Part shown: piece by piece, positions 1 to 5,096 of the stretch
Layout: every line of letters begins with the position of its first letter
Position numbering within the stretch: the stretch's first letter is position 1
Notes under the pieces: model-generated
Database searches by the model: none
Told to the model about the DNA's origin: nothing
The model's input: only the letters and a program-made list of their open reading frames with translations
Made by a program: the position numbers and the translations under genes
Assembly (NCBI GenBank): GCA_003229065.1
Contig: QIHJ01000269.1
Location: forward strand, 1-5,096
DNA: 5,096 bases
Reading direction: 5' to 3'
Source of the DNA: Candidatus Dadabacteria bacterium
Lineage (GTDB): Bacteria > Desulfobacterota_D > UBA1144 > Nemesobacterales > UBA2774

Positions 1-72
1 AGATTTAACAGCCCCAATCCAAAAGCGCAATTAAATCAATTAAAACAGTGGGTTAAACAATATATGGGCTGA
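1..72 (+). CDS. 3' end of an unidentified protein-coding gene (partial, cut by left edge)
   Basis: Frame 1 is open from the window edge to a TGA at 70-72 and encodes 23 residues ending NPKAQLNQLKQWVKQYMG. The tail is polar and amphipathic, rich in Gln, Lys and Asn, with a regular hydrophobic spacing that suits a C-terminal helix. It lies on the plus strand and converges with the DUF1152 gene, whose stop is 74 bases away. A hairpin overlapping the stop supports a real gene end. The codons (TTA, CAA, AAA, AAT) are more AT-rich than those of the other genes here. I do not recognise the family. An open frame this short could be chance, so confidence is moderate. Confidence 0.45.
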   Translation, partial: RFNSPNPKAQLNQLKQWVKQYMG

Positions 73-88
73 TTATCTGGTACAGCCC
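66..88 (+). terminator. Possible weak terminator hairpin at the end of the left-edge gene
   Basis: GGGCTG (66-71) pairs perfectly with CAGCCC (83-88) around an 11-base loop, followed by CTTTAATAATAAG. The stem overlaps the TGA stop of the partial gene. The trailing run has only three consecutive T residues and the loop is long, so if it terminates at all it would do so weakly. Read on the minus strand there is no T-run after the stem. Confidence 0.3.
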
Positions 89-146
89 CTTTAATAATAA
101 GTTTGCTAGGCTATGTACTCAAAGGCTACAACGGAGATGCCGGAAT

Positions 147-1121
147 TTATTTACGGGAAGAATTGGCCCGGCTTCCTCCTGCATTTAACCTTTCCCGCTC
201 GATATCAAGCTCCGTATGCACTCCGATTGAATGAAGAGCGTCGTTTGCTTCCTCAAGAGTCTTACAACCACACACGCAAGGAGAAAGCTTGGATAATTTT
301 TCATAAACCACCTTTGTCGAGAGGTAAAATGTAACTGTAGAAGACATGGAGAGTGAAATATTACGCCTGCCGCTTCTTATGGTTGTATCCGTAAACTCGC
401 CCTTAGCAAAAAGCACGGGCATACGGCTTGCTTCCGTAGGCACGGTCGAAATCATCTCCTCAAGTTTTTTAAGCGCATCTTGCGTTATACCCCAGCTGCC
501 GAGTATGCCCCCTTCTTTAGCAAGCACTTTCATTGACCTTTCTAGCTCACTATACGTGAGCTCTCCGTCGCTTCCGTAGCCGAATAGTCCCATTACAGTC
601 GGAATATTACGGTCTACGTAATATAGCGCCGCAGTCATTAAAGCGTCGGCAAGAGGACTCATCAGCCCGGGCTCATCGCCCTGCGCCAGCACATCTCCGC
701 CGACGTCAATTCCAATTACCAGGTCAGCGTTAAGTTTACGGCAAGCGTCCAATATGCCCTCAGCCACTGCCTCGGGCCCGGCGTGAATCCCGATAAGAAG
801 CGTCTCCTCTCCCCAAACCCGAGAGAACCCGGACTCCGCATAGCTCACTCCGGTGCTTGTAACCGTGTCCTTATTCGCGTACCAGACAACGTCGTTTAAT
901 TTCCTTACGTTCCTGGTCTCTTCAAATGTTCTCGGGCCGGGCACAGGGTCGAAAACGGAGCGCTCCCACGAGATGCCCCCGTAAACGCACTCTATGCCGA
1001 ACATACCCAGCAGGTCCCCGGTCGGAATCGTGCCCACAATGTCGCCGCCCCCTCCGATACCTATAAGAAGCGCCTTTTTCGAATTTTTTAATATATCTCT
1101 AAGAGATTTGTAATTGCTCAA
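147..1121 (-). CDS. DUF1152 family protein (unknown function, probable nucleotide- or cofactor-binding fold)
   Basis: This 324-residue protein matches my knowledge of the DUF1152 family (PF06626), found in archaea and scattered bacteria, with no established biochemical role. The N-terminus has a glycine-rich strand-loop, LLIGIGGGGDIVGT (residues 18-31), typical of Rossmann-like nucleotide binding. A second conserved block, IDVGGDVLAQGDEPG (138-152), is rich in acidic and glycine residues and could form the rest of an active site. It has no signal peptide or membrane segment, so it should be cytoplasmic. Residues 282-286 are CVCGC, three cysteines that could bind metal or a cluster. The start is TTG, chosen because GGAGGT sits five bases upstream and MSNYKSLRDIL leads straight into the first conserved strand. 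The last dozen residues (LNAGGSRANSSRK) look disordered. It lies 156 bases downstream of the lipoprotein gene and probably has its own promoter. Confidence 0.85.
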   Translation of the reverse strand: MSNYKSLRDILKNSKKALLIGIGGGGDIVGTIPTGDLLGMFGIECVYGGISWERSVFDPVPGPRTFEETRNVRKLNDVVWYANKDTVTSTGVSYAESGFSRVWGEETLLIGIHAGPEAVAEGILDACRKLNADLVIGIDVGGDVLAQGDEPGLMSPLADALMTAALYYVDRNIPTVMGLFGYGSDGELTYSELERSMKVLAKEGGILGSWGITQDALKKLEEMISTVPTEASRMPVLFAKGEFTDTTIRSGRRNISLSMSSTVTFYLSTKVVYEKLSKLSPCVCGCKTLEEANDALHSIGVHTELDIERERLNAGGSRANSSRK

Positions 1122-1126
1122 TATCT

Positions 1127-1132
1127 ACCTCC
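1127..1132 (-). promoter_or_regulatory. Shine-Dalgarno site that fixes the TTG start of the DUF1152 gene
   Basis: The minus strand reads GGAGGT, then AGATA, then TTG. The match to the anti-Shine-Dalgarno sequence is strong and the five-base spacing is acceptable. It decides in favour of a TTG start, since no in-frame ATG occurs nearby before the conserved region. Confidence 0.75.
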
Positions 1133-1162
1133 GGTTTTATGGTACGACCGTTTGCACCTATA

Positions 1163-1190
1163 AATCTACAGAACAACCCCTAACTTTCAA
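1163..1190 (-). promoter_or_regulatory. Candidate sigma70-type promoter for the DUF1152 gene
   Basis: On the minus strand a TTGAAA -35 box (1185-1190, five of six to consensus) is followed after 16 bases by TAGATT (1163-1168, four of six). Transcription would begin near 1156 and leave a leader of about 35 bases before the TTG codon, enough for the GGAGGT site. This is by eye only. Confidence 0.35.
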
Positions 1191-1277
1191 CAGCTTCGTA
1201 ATGCATATAGATATGACGGAACGATTATTTTCGGGTCTCGGCAAGTGCCGGCTCCAAAAGAGCTTATACCCGGATTA

Positions 1278-2696
1278 TTAATTAATAGGATGCTCGAGAA
1301 GTAAATAGAGCACGTTATCGCTGAAGACAGGACTTTTCGTGAGTCCCAGGTGGTCGGTGAAAATGAACATGACATTTGACCACTTAACCGGGGAAACCAG
1401 ACGCAAATTCCACTGACCGCCGACTCTCTCGTCCATAAGGGCGCTCGAGCGGGTTACTGTTCCGTCGCCGGGTGTGTAATTAGTAACTTCAAGCTCCCCG
1501 GTTTCCAAGACCGTAAGGCCCGCGCCGGTCGGTATTGCGTCACCCGCGATCAGATAGAGCTTTAAATTGGCTGGAGGCGTCGCAGGCACATCGAGAGCCT
1601 CTTGAAACTGAATTCCGCGCTCAAGTGATTTTGTAAGATGATCAAGCGCAATCTCACGCCTCTCTGCAGCGTTGGGCACTTCAGGAAGGAGCCATTCGAG
1701 AACCCTGTCCTGCTCGGGATCCATGAGACTCCAGCCATAAAGCTCCCAGGTCTCGGGGTCACCCAGATCTATGCTTGCCCCGTTTTGGTCTCTTACGGCT
1801 TTGTGCCTGGTTCTGGGCATCTGCTGGTAGAGAGAGGGAAAAGTTCCAATTATCGCGGGCTCGTACTTAGGCAGAAAAGGCCCTATGTCACGCCCATGCA
1901 CCAGGGTCTCTACCGACCCTACGGCGCCTGCGCTGGGGGTGCCGATTATTATCGCCTTTTCGACGTAATCAGCCCCGGCCCAGGTAAGCTCGGGCAGTGA
2001 GCCGTCTGAGGGCAGGTCCTCCTCACCATAACGCAGATAATATCTGGTAAGCAGCCCGCCCATCGAGTGTGCCACAATGTCGAATTTAACTTCTTCTCTT
2101 TCTATTCCGCGCTTCTTATATTCTTCAAGTATATAGGCCCTCTTCTCCTTTATAAACTCCCCGAGCCTCCTTGCGTTCTCTACGTTATCGAGCCTCCAGT
2201 CGTAATCGAACTGAAAGCAGGTGAAGTGATCGTCCCCGTAGTCGATTTGGTTGGCATCGTTTGAGGCAATCGCCTCGTCCACATAACCGCCTACGCCCAA
2301 AGTAGTTAGAATATTCACATATGCGTTGAGCTCAATCGGAAGTCCGAAAAGACTTACTTTTACTATGTCGAGCGCCCCGTCTGAATGTACGCTGTCGGTA
2401 AGCTCGCTCAAAGGCGCGCCTTTTTTCATAGGGATAGCAATAAGCCGCGCCCCTTCAGGGGTCTCAGGGTTAGTCGTTCCCTTTTCAAACGCCCCCCAGA
2501 CAAGCTGCCCTGACTCGCTGTCCCTGAGCTTTGAGCCAAGTATTCCGGGTATCACAATCACCGGGTTCCCCTCCAAATGAGAACGCACAGCCGCCCTGTT
2601 GTATAGCCCTCCGAGATCGGGGTCTGTGTACACATTCTTGCTGCAGGCTGTAAGTAAAAATGCAGCTATAAATGCAAATACATAATTTTTATTCAT
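1278..2696 (-). CDS. LCAT-family alpha/beta-hydrolase lipoprotein (lipase/acyltransferase-like)
   Basis: A 472-residue exported lipoprotein resembling the lecithin:cholesterol acyltransferase family (PF02450). The signal peptide MNKNYVFAFIAAFLLTACSK has a clear lipobox (LTAC, acylated Cys18). Ser at position +2 is not an inner-membrane retention signal, so outer-membrane placement is likely. The family's landmarks appear in order: PGILGSKL (50-57, oxyanion loop), YDWR (165-168), the nucleophile elbow AHSMGG with Ser211 (209-214), GTP after the next strand (about 252), the acid Asp411 in PGDGTV, and the base His449 in TDHLG. The triad is therefore complete. The family acts on glycerophospholipid or other ester bonds; the substrate here cannot be read from sequence. 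I chose the ATG at 2696 rather than the in-frame ATG at 2723, because it has GAGGG nine bases upstream and gives a proper signal peptide. A putative promoter would also start transcription too close to 2723. The upstream neighbour is a divergent transporter gene; the genes share no evident pathway. Confidence 0.85.
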   Translation of the reverse strand: MNKNYVFAFIAAFLLTACSKNVYTDPDLGGLYNRAAVRSHLEGNPVIVIPGILGSKLRDSESGQLVWGAFEKGTTNPETPEGARLIAIPMKKGAPLSELTDSVHSDGALDIVKVSLFGLPIELNAYVNILTTLGVGGYVDEAIASNDANQIDYGDDHFTCFQFDYDWRLDNVENARRLGEFIKEKRAYILEEYKKRGIEREEVKFDIVAHSMGGLLTRYYLRYGEEDLPSDGSLPELTWAGADYVEKAIIIGTPSAGAVGSVETLVHGRDIGPFLPKYEPAIIGTFPSLYQQMPRTRHKAVRDQNGASIDLGDPETWELYGWSLMDPEQDRVLEWLLPEVPNAAERREIALDHLTKSLERGIQFQEALDVPATPPANLKLYLIAGDAIPTGAGLTVLETGELEVTNYTPGDGTVTRSSALMDERVGGQWNLRLVSPVKWSNVMFIFTDHLGLTKSPVFSDNVLYLLLEHPIN

Positions 2697-2705
2697 TATT
2701 GTGAA

Positions 2706-2710
2706 CCCTC
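2706..2710 (-). promoter_or_regulatory. Ribosome binding site deciding the lipoprotein start
   Basis: The minus strand reads GAGGG followed by nine bases and ATG (2696-2694). No comparable site precedes the upstream in-frame ATG at 2723, where the sequence is AT-rich (TATATTAATAG). This supports trimming nine residues from the longest open frame. Confidence 0.6.
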
Positions 2711-2734
2711 GGTTAGTTGCCATCTATTAATATA

Positions 2735-2763
2735 CATATAGTGAAGATACTACCGGAAATCAA
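2735..2763 (-). promoter_or_regulatory. Candidate sigma70-type promoter for the lipoprotein gene
   Basis: On the minus strand TTGATT (2758-2763, four of six) is followed by exactly 17 bases and TATATG (2735-2740, four of six). Initiation near 2728 would give a leader of about 32 bases to the ATG at 2696. The neighbouring sequence is AT-rich and allows other -10 registers. Confidence 0.35.
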
Positions 2764-2904
2764 GCAGGCTCGAATAAACCCGGGCGTTCCGAGAAATTGC
2801 TACATAGACAATAAAACCCAAATCCATTTAAAGCCCCCGCCGATAGAATTAGATACGTAACAATTAAGCAGTTAAGTTTTAATTAGATTCAAAGAGTCTA
2901 TGAA

Positions 2905-3630
2905 ATGCTCACGACAATACTGACATATACGCTCATACCCATAATCGCGACCCTTATAGGCGGCACGGTAGCGGCCTACAGGGCACCCGGGGAAAAGACC
3001 AGGATCGCAGTCCAGCACTTTGCCGCGGGCGTGGTTTTCGCGGCCGTGGGCGTGGAGCTCCTTCCCGAGCTCACTCAGAATTTTAATCTGCTGTCGCTAA
3101 TCATAGGTTTTTCTCTGGGTGTCGCTCTCATGCTCCTGGTCAGATTTGTTATGGACAAATTCGAGCAAAATGGTGCAAGCGGCGATTCCCGCGGCTCGGG
3201 CGGACTCGTAGCGGCTTCAGGGGTGGACGTGTTTATAGACGGGCTATTAATTGGAGTGAGTTTTGACGTGGGTCTTAAAGAAGGAGTAATAATAACGATT
3301 GCCCTTACGATAGAGCTTTTGTTCCTTACGATTTCAGTTGTATCTTCACTGGCAAAAAACGGGAAGAGCCCGAGGACGATAATCGCCGTTACTGTAATGC
3401 TGGCGGTGCTGGTCCTGATAGGGGCATCGCTCGGAGGCCTCTTCTTGGAAGGGCTAAGCGGCCAGAGCCTCGAAATTGTGATAGCGTTCGCAACGGCTGC
3501 GCTGCTGTACCTTGTGACTGAAGAGCTTCTCGTTGAGGCTCACCAGGGCCGGGACAACGCCTTTGCCACAACAATGTTCTTTGTCGGTTTTCTTATAATA
3601 ATGGTGCTCGAGAACAGGGTCGGCCGCTAA
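2905..3630 (+). CDS. ZIP-superfamily membrane protein, divergent (putative divalent-cation transporter)
   Basis: A 241-residue integral membrane protein with about eight hydrophobic segments, roughly 3-24, 34-55, 61-82, 101-122, 126-150, 158-181, 187-211 and 219-237. This is the ZIP (PF02535) topology and length. ZIP hallmarks are QHFAAGVVFAAVGVELLPE in helix 2 (37-55; His38, Glu51), DVFIDGLLIG in helix 4 (108-117), ALTIE in helix 5 (133-137) and LYLVTEELLVEAH in helix 7 (201-213). The metal site of classical ZIPs uses a HNxPEG-like motif in helix 4 and HxxxE in helix 5. Here the helix 4 His is Asp108, its acidic partner is Asp112, and the helix 5 His position is Ala133 while Glu137 remains. 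The loop between helices 3 and 4 (84-100) is short, Gly/Ser-rich and lacks histidines. Transport of a cation is plausible, but metal choice and direction are unknown. The start ATG has only a weak AGAG upstream. Confidence 0.75.
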   Translation: MLTTILTYTLIPIIATLIGGTVAAYRAPGEKTRIAVQHFAAGVVFAAVGVELLPELTQNFNLLSLIIGFSLGVALMLLVRFVMDKFEQNGASGDSRGSGGLVAASGVDVFIDGLLIGVSFDVGLKEGVIITIALTIELLFLTISVVSSLAKNGKSPRTIIAVTVMLAVLVLIGASLGGLFLEGLSGQSLEIVIAFATAALLYLVTEELLVEAHQGRDNAFATTMFFVGFLIIMVLENRVGR

Positions 3631-3661
3631 TCGAGCTACACCGGCACTTCATAAATACCGA

Positions 3662-3690
3662 TTGAAATAACTTCGCCTGAAGGCTACATT
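3662..3690 (+). promoter_or_regulatory. Candidate sigma70-type promoter for the AMP nucleosidase gene
   Basis: TTGAAA (3662-3667, five of six) is followed by 17 bases and TACATT (3685-3690, four of six). A start near 3697 would leave a leader of about 35 bases to the ATG at 3732. A short palindrome, GCCTGAAGGC (3675-3684), fills part of the spacer and could be an operator or chance. No terminator hairpin is visible after the upstream transporter gene, so readthrough is also possible. Confidence 0.35.
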
Positions 3691-3731
3691 TATATTTAGG
3701 CTCACCAGTAATCAGTTGGCCTGAGAATGCA

Positions 3732-4547
3732 ATGAATAAATTCAGAGACTCTGTGACCGGATCCGGAATACCGATTACGGAAAAGATCGAAATCGCTAGA
3801 AACTGGCTCCCGCGCTACACGGGTATGCCGCTTGAGGGGTTCGGTGATTATATACTTCTAACCAATTTTTATCATTACGTAATCAGATTCGCTGAGATAT
3901 TCGATTGCGAAATCTACGGTAAAGATAAACCTATGCAAGCAGCCACCAACAGCGCCGGATTATCGATAATAAATTTCGGGATGGGCTCTCCAAACGCTGC
4001 TACGATAATGGATCTCCTTATAGCTGTCGAGCCCCAGGGAGTGCTTTTCTTAGGCAAGTGCGGGGGGCTTAAAAAATCGACTGAGATAGGTCATTTCATA
4101 CTACCTATCGCGGCAATAAGGGGAGAGGGGACAGGACATGATTACTTCCCAGAGGAAGTACCGGCCCTCCCCTCTTTTAAGCTCCACAAGTTCGTATCTG
4201 AGAAGATCGCCGATCATGGATACGAGTACAGGACAGGGGTTGTATATACGACTAACAGAAGAGTCTGGGAGCACGACGAAGGTTTCATGGAGTATCTGAA
4301 ATCCCTTACTGTTATGGCTATCGACATGGAGACGGCTACACTATTTATCGTAGGTCACCACAACCAGATACCCCGCGGGGCGCTCCTGCTGGTTTCAGAC
4401 GTGCCTATAACGCCCGAGGGAGTTAAAACTGAGGAATCTGATCAGGAAGTCACAAAAAACTGGTCAGACGTACACCTTCAAATCGGCATCGACGCAATGA
4501 CCGAGATCGGTGAGAAGGGCGAGAAGATCAAGCACTACAATTATTGA
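3732..4547 (+). CDS. amn: AMP nucleosidase, short catalytic form
   Basis: A 271-residue cytoplasmic enzyme of the nucleoside phosphorylase/Amn superfamily that hydrolyses AMP to adenine and ribose 5-phosphate. It closely resembles the short AMP nucleosidases I know from Bacteroidetes and other phyla. Diagnostic blocks are NWLPRYTGMPLEGFGDYILL (24-43), INFGMGSPNAATIMDLL (80-96), LFLGKCGGLKK (105-115), ILPIAAIRGEGT (123-134), VYTTNRRVWEHDE (171-183), the ribose-binding AIDMETAT (196-203; Met199, Glu200) and LLLVSDVPITPEG (218-230). Asp223 in the last block is the expected general acid acting on the purine. It lacks the long N-terminal regulatory domain of E. coli Amn (484 residues). About eight residues precede the usual family start. 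The upstream ATG is kept although its ribosome site is weak (TGAGA, a few bases before). The gene follows the ZIP gene by 101 bases and converges with the glycine-zipper gene after only 18 bases. Confidence 0.92.
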   Translation: MNKFRDSVTGSGIPITEKIEIARNWLPRYTGMPLEGFGDYILLTNFYHYVIRFAEIFDCEIYGKDKPMQAATNSAGLSIINFGMGSPNAATIMDLLIAVEPQGVLFLGKCGGLKKSTEIGHFILPIAAIRGEGTGHDYFPEEVPALPSFKLHKFVSEKIADHGYEYRTGVVYTTNRRVWEHDEGFMEYLKSLTVMAIDMETATLFIVGHHNQIPRGALLLVSDVPITPEGVKTEESDQEVTKNWSDVHLQIGIDAMTEIGEKGEKIKHYNY

Positions 4548-4565
4548 TCTTTACAAAAGAGTTTG

Positions 4566-4952
4566 TTAATTTAGTACTCTGTAGCCCCTGCCGCGCATAC
4601 AGTTCTTGTATATCTCGTCATAATTCTTACTATTCTTGTATACGCTCATGCCGCCCCCGGCGACTCCGCCCACAACGGCTCCTATGCCGAGCCCTTTACC
4701 GACACCGCCCCCTATAGCACCCAGGAGAGCGCCCGTACCCGCGCCCACGCCAGCGCCGATAGCGGTGTCTTTGGCGACTTTGCCGACTCCGCCCTTATTG
4801 TCCTTGGCAATGGCTTTACACTGGGCGTTGTCCTGATAGTACTTATCCTGATTCTTTATGCTCGAGGGATCGATCACAGGGTCGGCCATAACGTACGTCG
4901 CTGGAATTATTACAAATGCGAATATTGTGAATATGTAAATCACTTTTTTCAT
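4566..4952 (-). CDS. Secreted glycine-zipper protein (envelope-associated)
   Basis: A 128-residue protein with a Sec signal peptide: KK, a hydrophobic core at about 4-20, and probable cleavage after VMA (residue 23), leaving DPVIDPSS. There is no lipobox Cys. The mature part has a polar segment with Cys45, then a glycine-rich hydrophobic hairpin (64-102), then a polar tail with Cys118 ending KNCMRGRGYRVLN. The glycines fall every four residues at 66, 70, 74, 78, 82 and again at 87, 91, 95, 99, the signature of two packed glycine-zipper helices. Cys45 and Cys118 flank the hairpin and could form a disulfide in the periplasm. Such proteins usually sit in or on the outer membrane; the specific function is unknown. 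The ATG is set by AAGGAGGT six bases upstream. It follows the right-edge gene by 41 bases on the same strand, so co-transcription is likely. Confidence 0.85.
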   Translation of the reverse strand: MKKVIYIFTIFAFVIIPATYVMADPVIDPSSIKNQDKYYQDNAQCKAIAKDNKGGVGKVAKDTAIGAGVGAGTGALLGAIGGGVGKGLGIGAVVGGVAGGGMSVYKNSKNYDEIYKNCMRGRGYRVLN

Positions 4953-4958
4953 TTTCGA

Positions 4959-4966
4959 ACCTCCTT
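4959..4966 (-). promoter_or_regulatory. Strong Shine-Dalgarno of the glycine-zipper gene
   Basis: The minus strand reads AAGGAGGT, six bases, then ATG. This is the best ribosome site in the window and predicts efficient translation, as expected for an abundant small envelope protein. Confidence 0.75.
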
Positions 4967-4993
4967 TTATAGGTAATTTCTCTATAATTAGAA

Positions 4994-5096
4994 CTATTCG
5001 CTCACAAATACTTCCGTAAAATCGCCACCTATGGGCTCGCCTATTTTAAACCCCTGGTAAGGTTCATAGACCCCCAGGTCAAAATCCCGCACATTG
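4994..5096 (-). CDS. 3' end of an unidentified protein-coding gene (partial, cut by right edge)
   Basis: On the minus strand a frame is open from the window edge (first full codon at 5095-5093) to a TAG at 4996-4994 and encodes 33 residues, ending GFKIGEPIGGDFTEVFVSE. The composition is protein-like: balanced acidic residues, aromatic and Gly positions, and normal codons for this genome. It lies 41 bases upstream of the glycine-zipper gene on the same strand with no visible terminator between them, so the two may share a transcript. I do not recognise the family from this tail. Confidence 0.6.
   Translation of the reverse strand, partial: NVRDFDLGVYEPYQGFKIGEPIGGDFTEVFVSE

Noticed and set aside
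113..334. 73-codon plus-strand open frame near the left edge
   Set aside because: Most of it overlaps the DUF1152 coding sequence in antisense and it has no ribosome site or family resemblance.
1239..1250. Hairpin CGGC-AAGT-GCCG between the lipoprotein and DUF1152 genes as a terminator
   Set aside because: The stem is only four to five pairs, and on the minus strand it is followed by GAGACCCGAAAATAATCG with no T-run, so it does not look like an intrinsic terminator.
1638..2000. 120-codon open frame on the plus strand inside the lipoprotein gene
   Set aside because: It is antisense to a gene with a full set of conserved catalytic motifs, has no ribosome site of note and its translation resembles no known protein; it is a shadow frame.
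147..2696. DUF1152 and lipoprotein genes as one operon
   Set aside because: The 156-base gap, a candidate promoter directly before the DUF1152 gene, and unrelated cellular locations make coupling unproven; readthrough remains possible because no terminator is seen.
4548..4560. TCTTT-ACA-AAAGA hairpin between the convergent amn and glycine-zipper genes as a bidirectional terminator
   Set aside because: A five-pair, almost wholly A-T stem with a three-base loop is too weak to call; the 18-base gap may have no dedicated terminator.
4636..4836. Proline/alanine-rich open frame opposite the glycine-zipper gene
   Set aside because: The Pro/Ala/Thr repetition is just the complement of the glycine and alanine codons of the real gene.

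Overview
The window looks like a piece of a bacterial chromosome from a Gram-negative lineage. Two exported envelope proteins (a lipobox lipoprotein and a glycine-zipper protein with a signal peptide), strong GGAGG-type ribosome sites and moderate G+C all fit this. The mix of a DUF1152 protein, an LCAT-type lipoprotein, a divergent ZIP transporter and a short-form AMP nucleosidase suggests an uncultured Deltaproteobacteria-like (Desulfobacterota, Dadabacteria) group, but this is a guess from gene content only. I see no rRNA, tRNA, CRISPR array, insertion sequence, phage gene or recognisable defence system.

Layout, left to right. Positions 1-72 hold the last 23 codons of an unidentified plus-strand gene, with a weak hairpin over its stop. 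Two minus-strand genes follow. The first is a DUF1152 protein (147-1121) that starts at TTG behind a near-perfect Shine-Dalgarno. Upstream of it lies an LCAT/PF02450-type alpha/beta-hydrolase lipoprotein (1278-2696). A 208-base divergent intergenic region separates these from two plus-strand genes: an eight-helix ZIP-superfamily membrane protein (2905-3630) and an AMP nucleosidase of the short, catalytic-domain-only type (3732-4547). Convergent to the latter, only 18 bases away, is a small secreted glycine-zipper protein (4566-4952, minus). Directly upstream of that gene on the same strand is the 3' end of another unidentified gene (4994 to the right edge).

The genes do not form one obvious pathway. 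Two are envelope proteins (lipoprotein hydrolase, glycine-zipper protein), one is a probable cation transporter, one is a purine-salvage or AMP-degrading enzyme, and one is of unknown function. Most appear to be separately transcribed: sigma70-like promoters can be proposed before the DUF1152 gene, the lipoprotein gene and the AMP nucleosidase gene. The points most worth a second look are the ZIP protein, in which several metal-ligand histidines are replaced; the DUF1152 protein with its CxCxC cluster; the probable outer-membrane LCAT-like enzyme; and the very regular double glycine zipper. I found no convincing evidence of a new multi-gene system.
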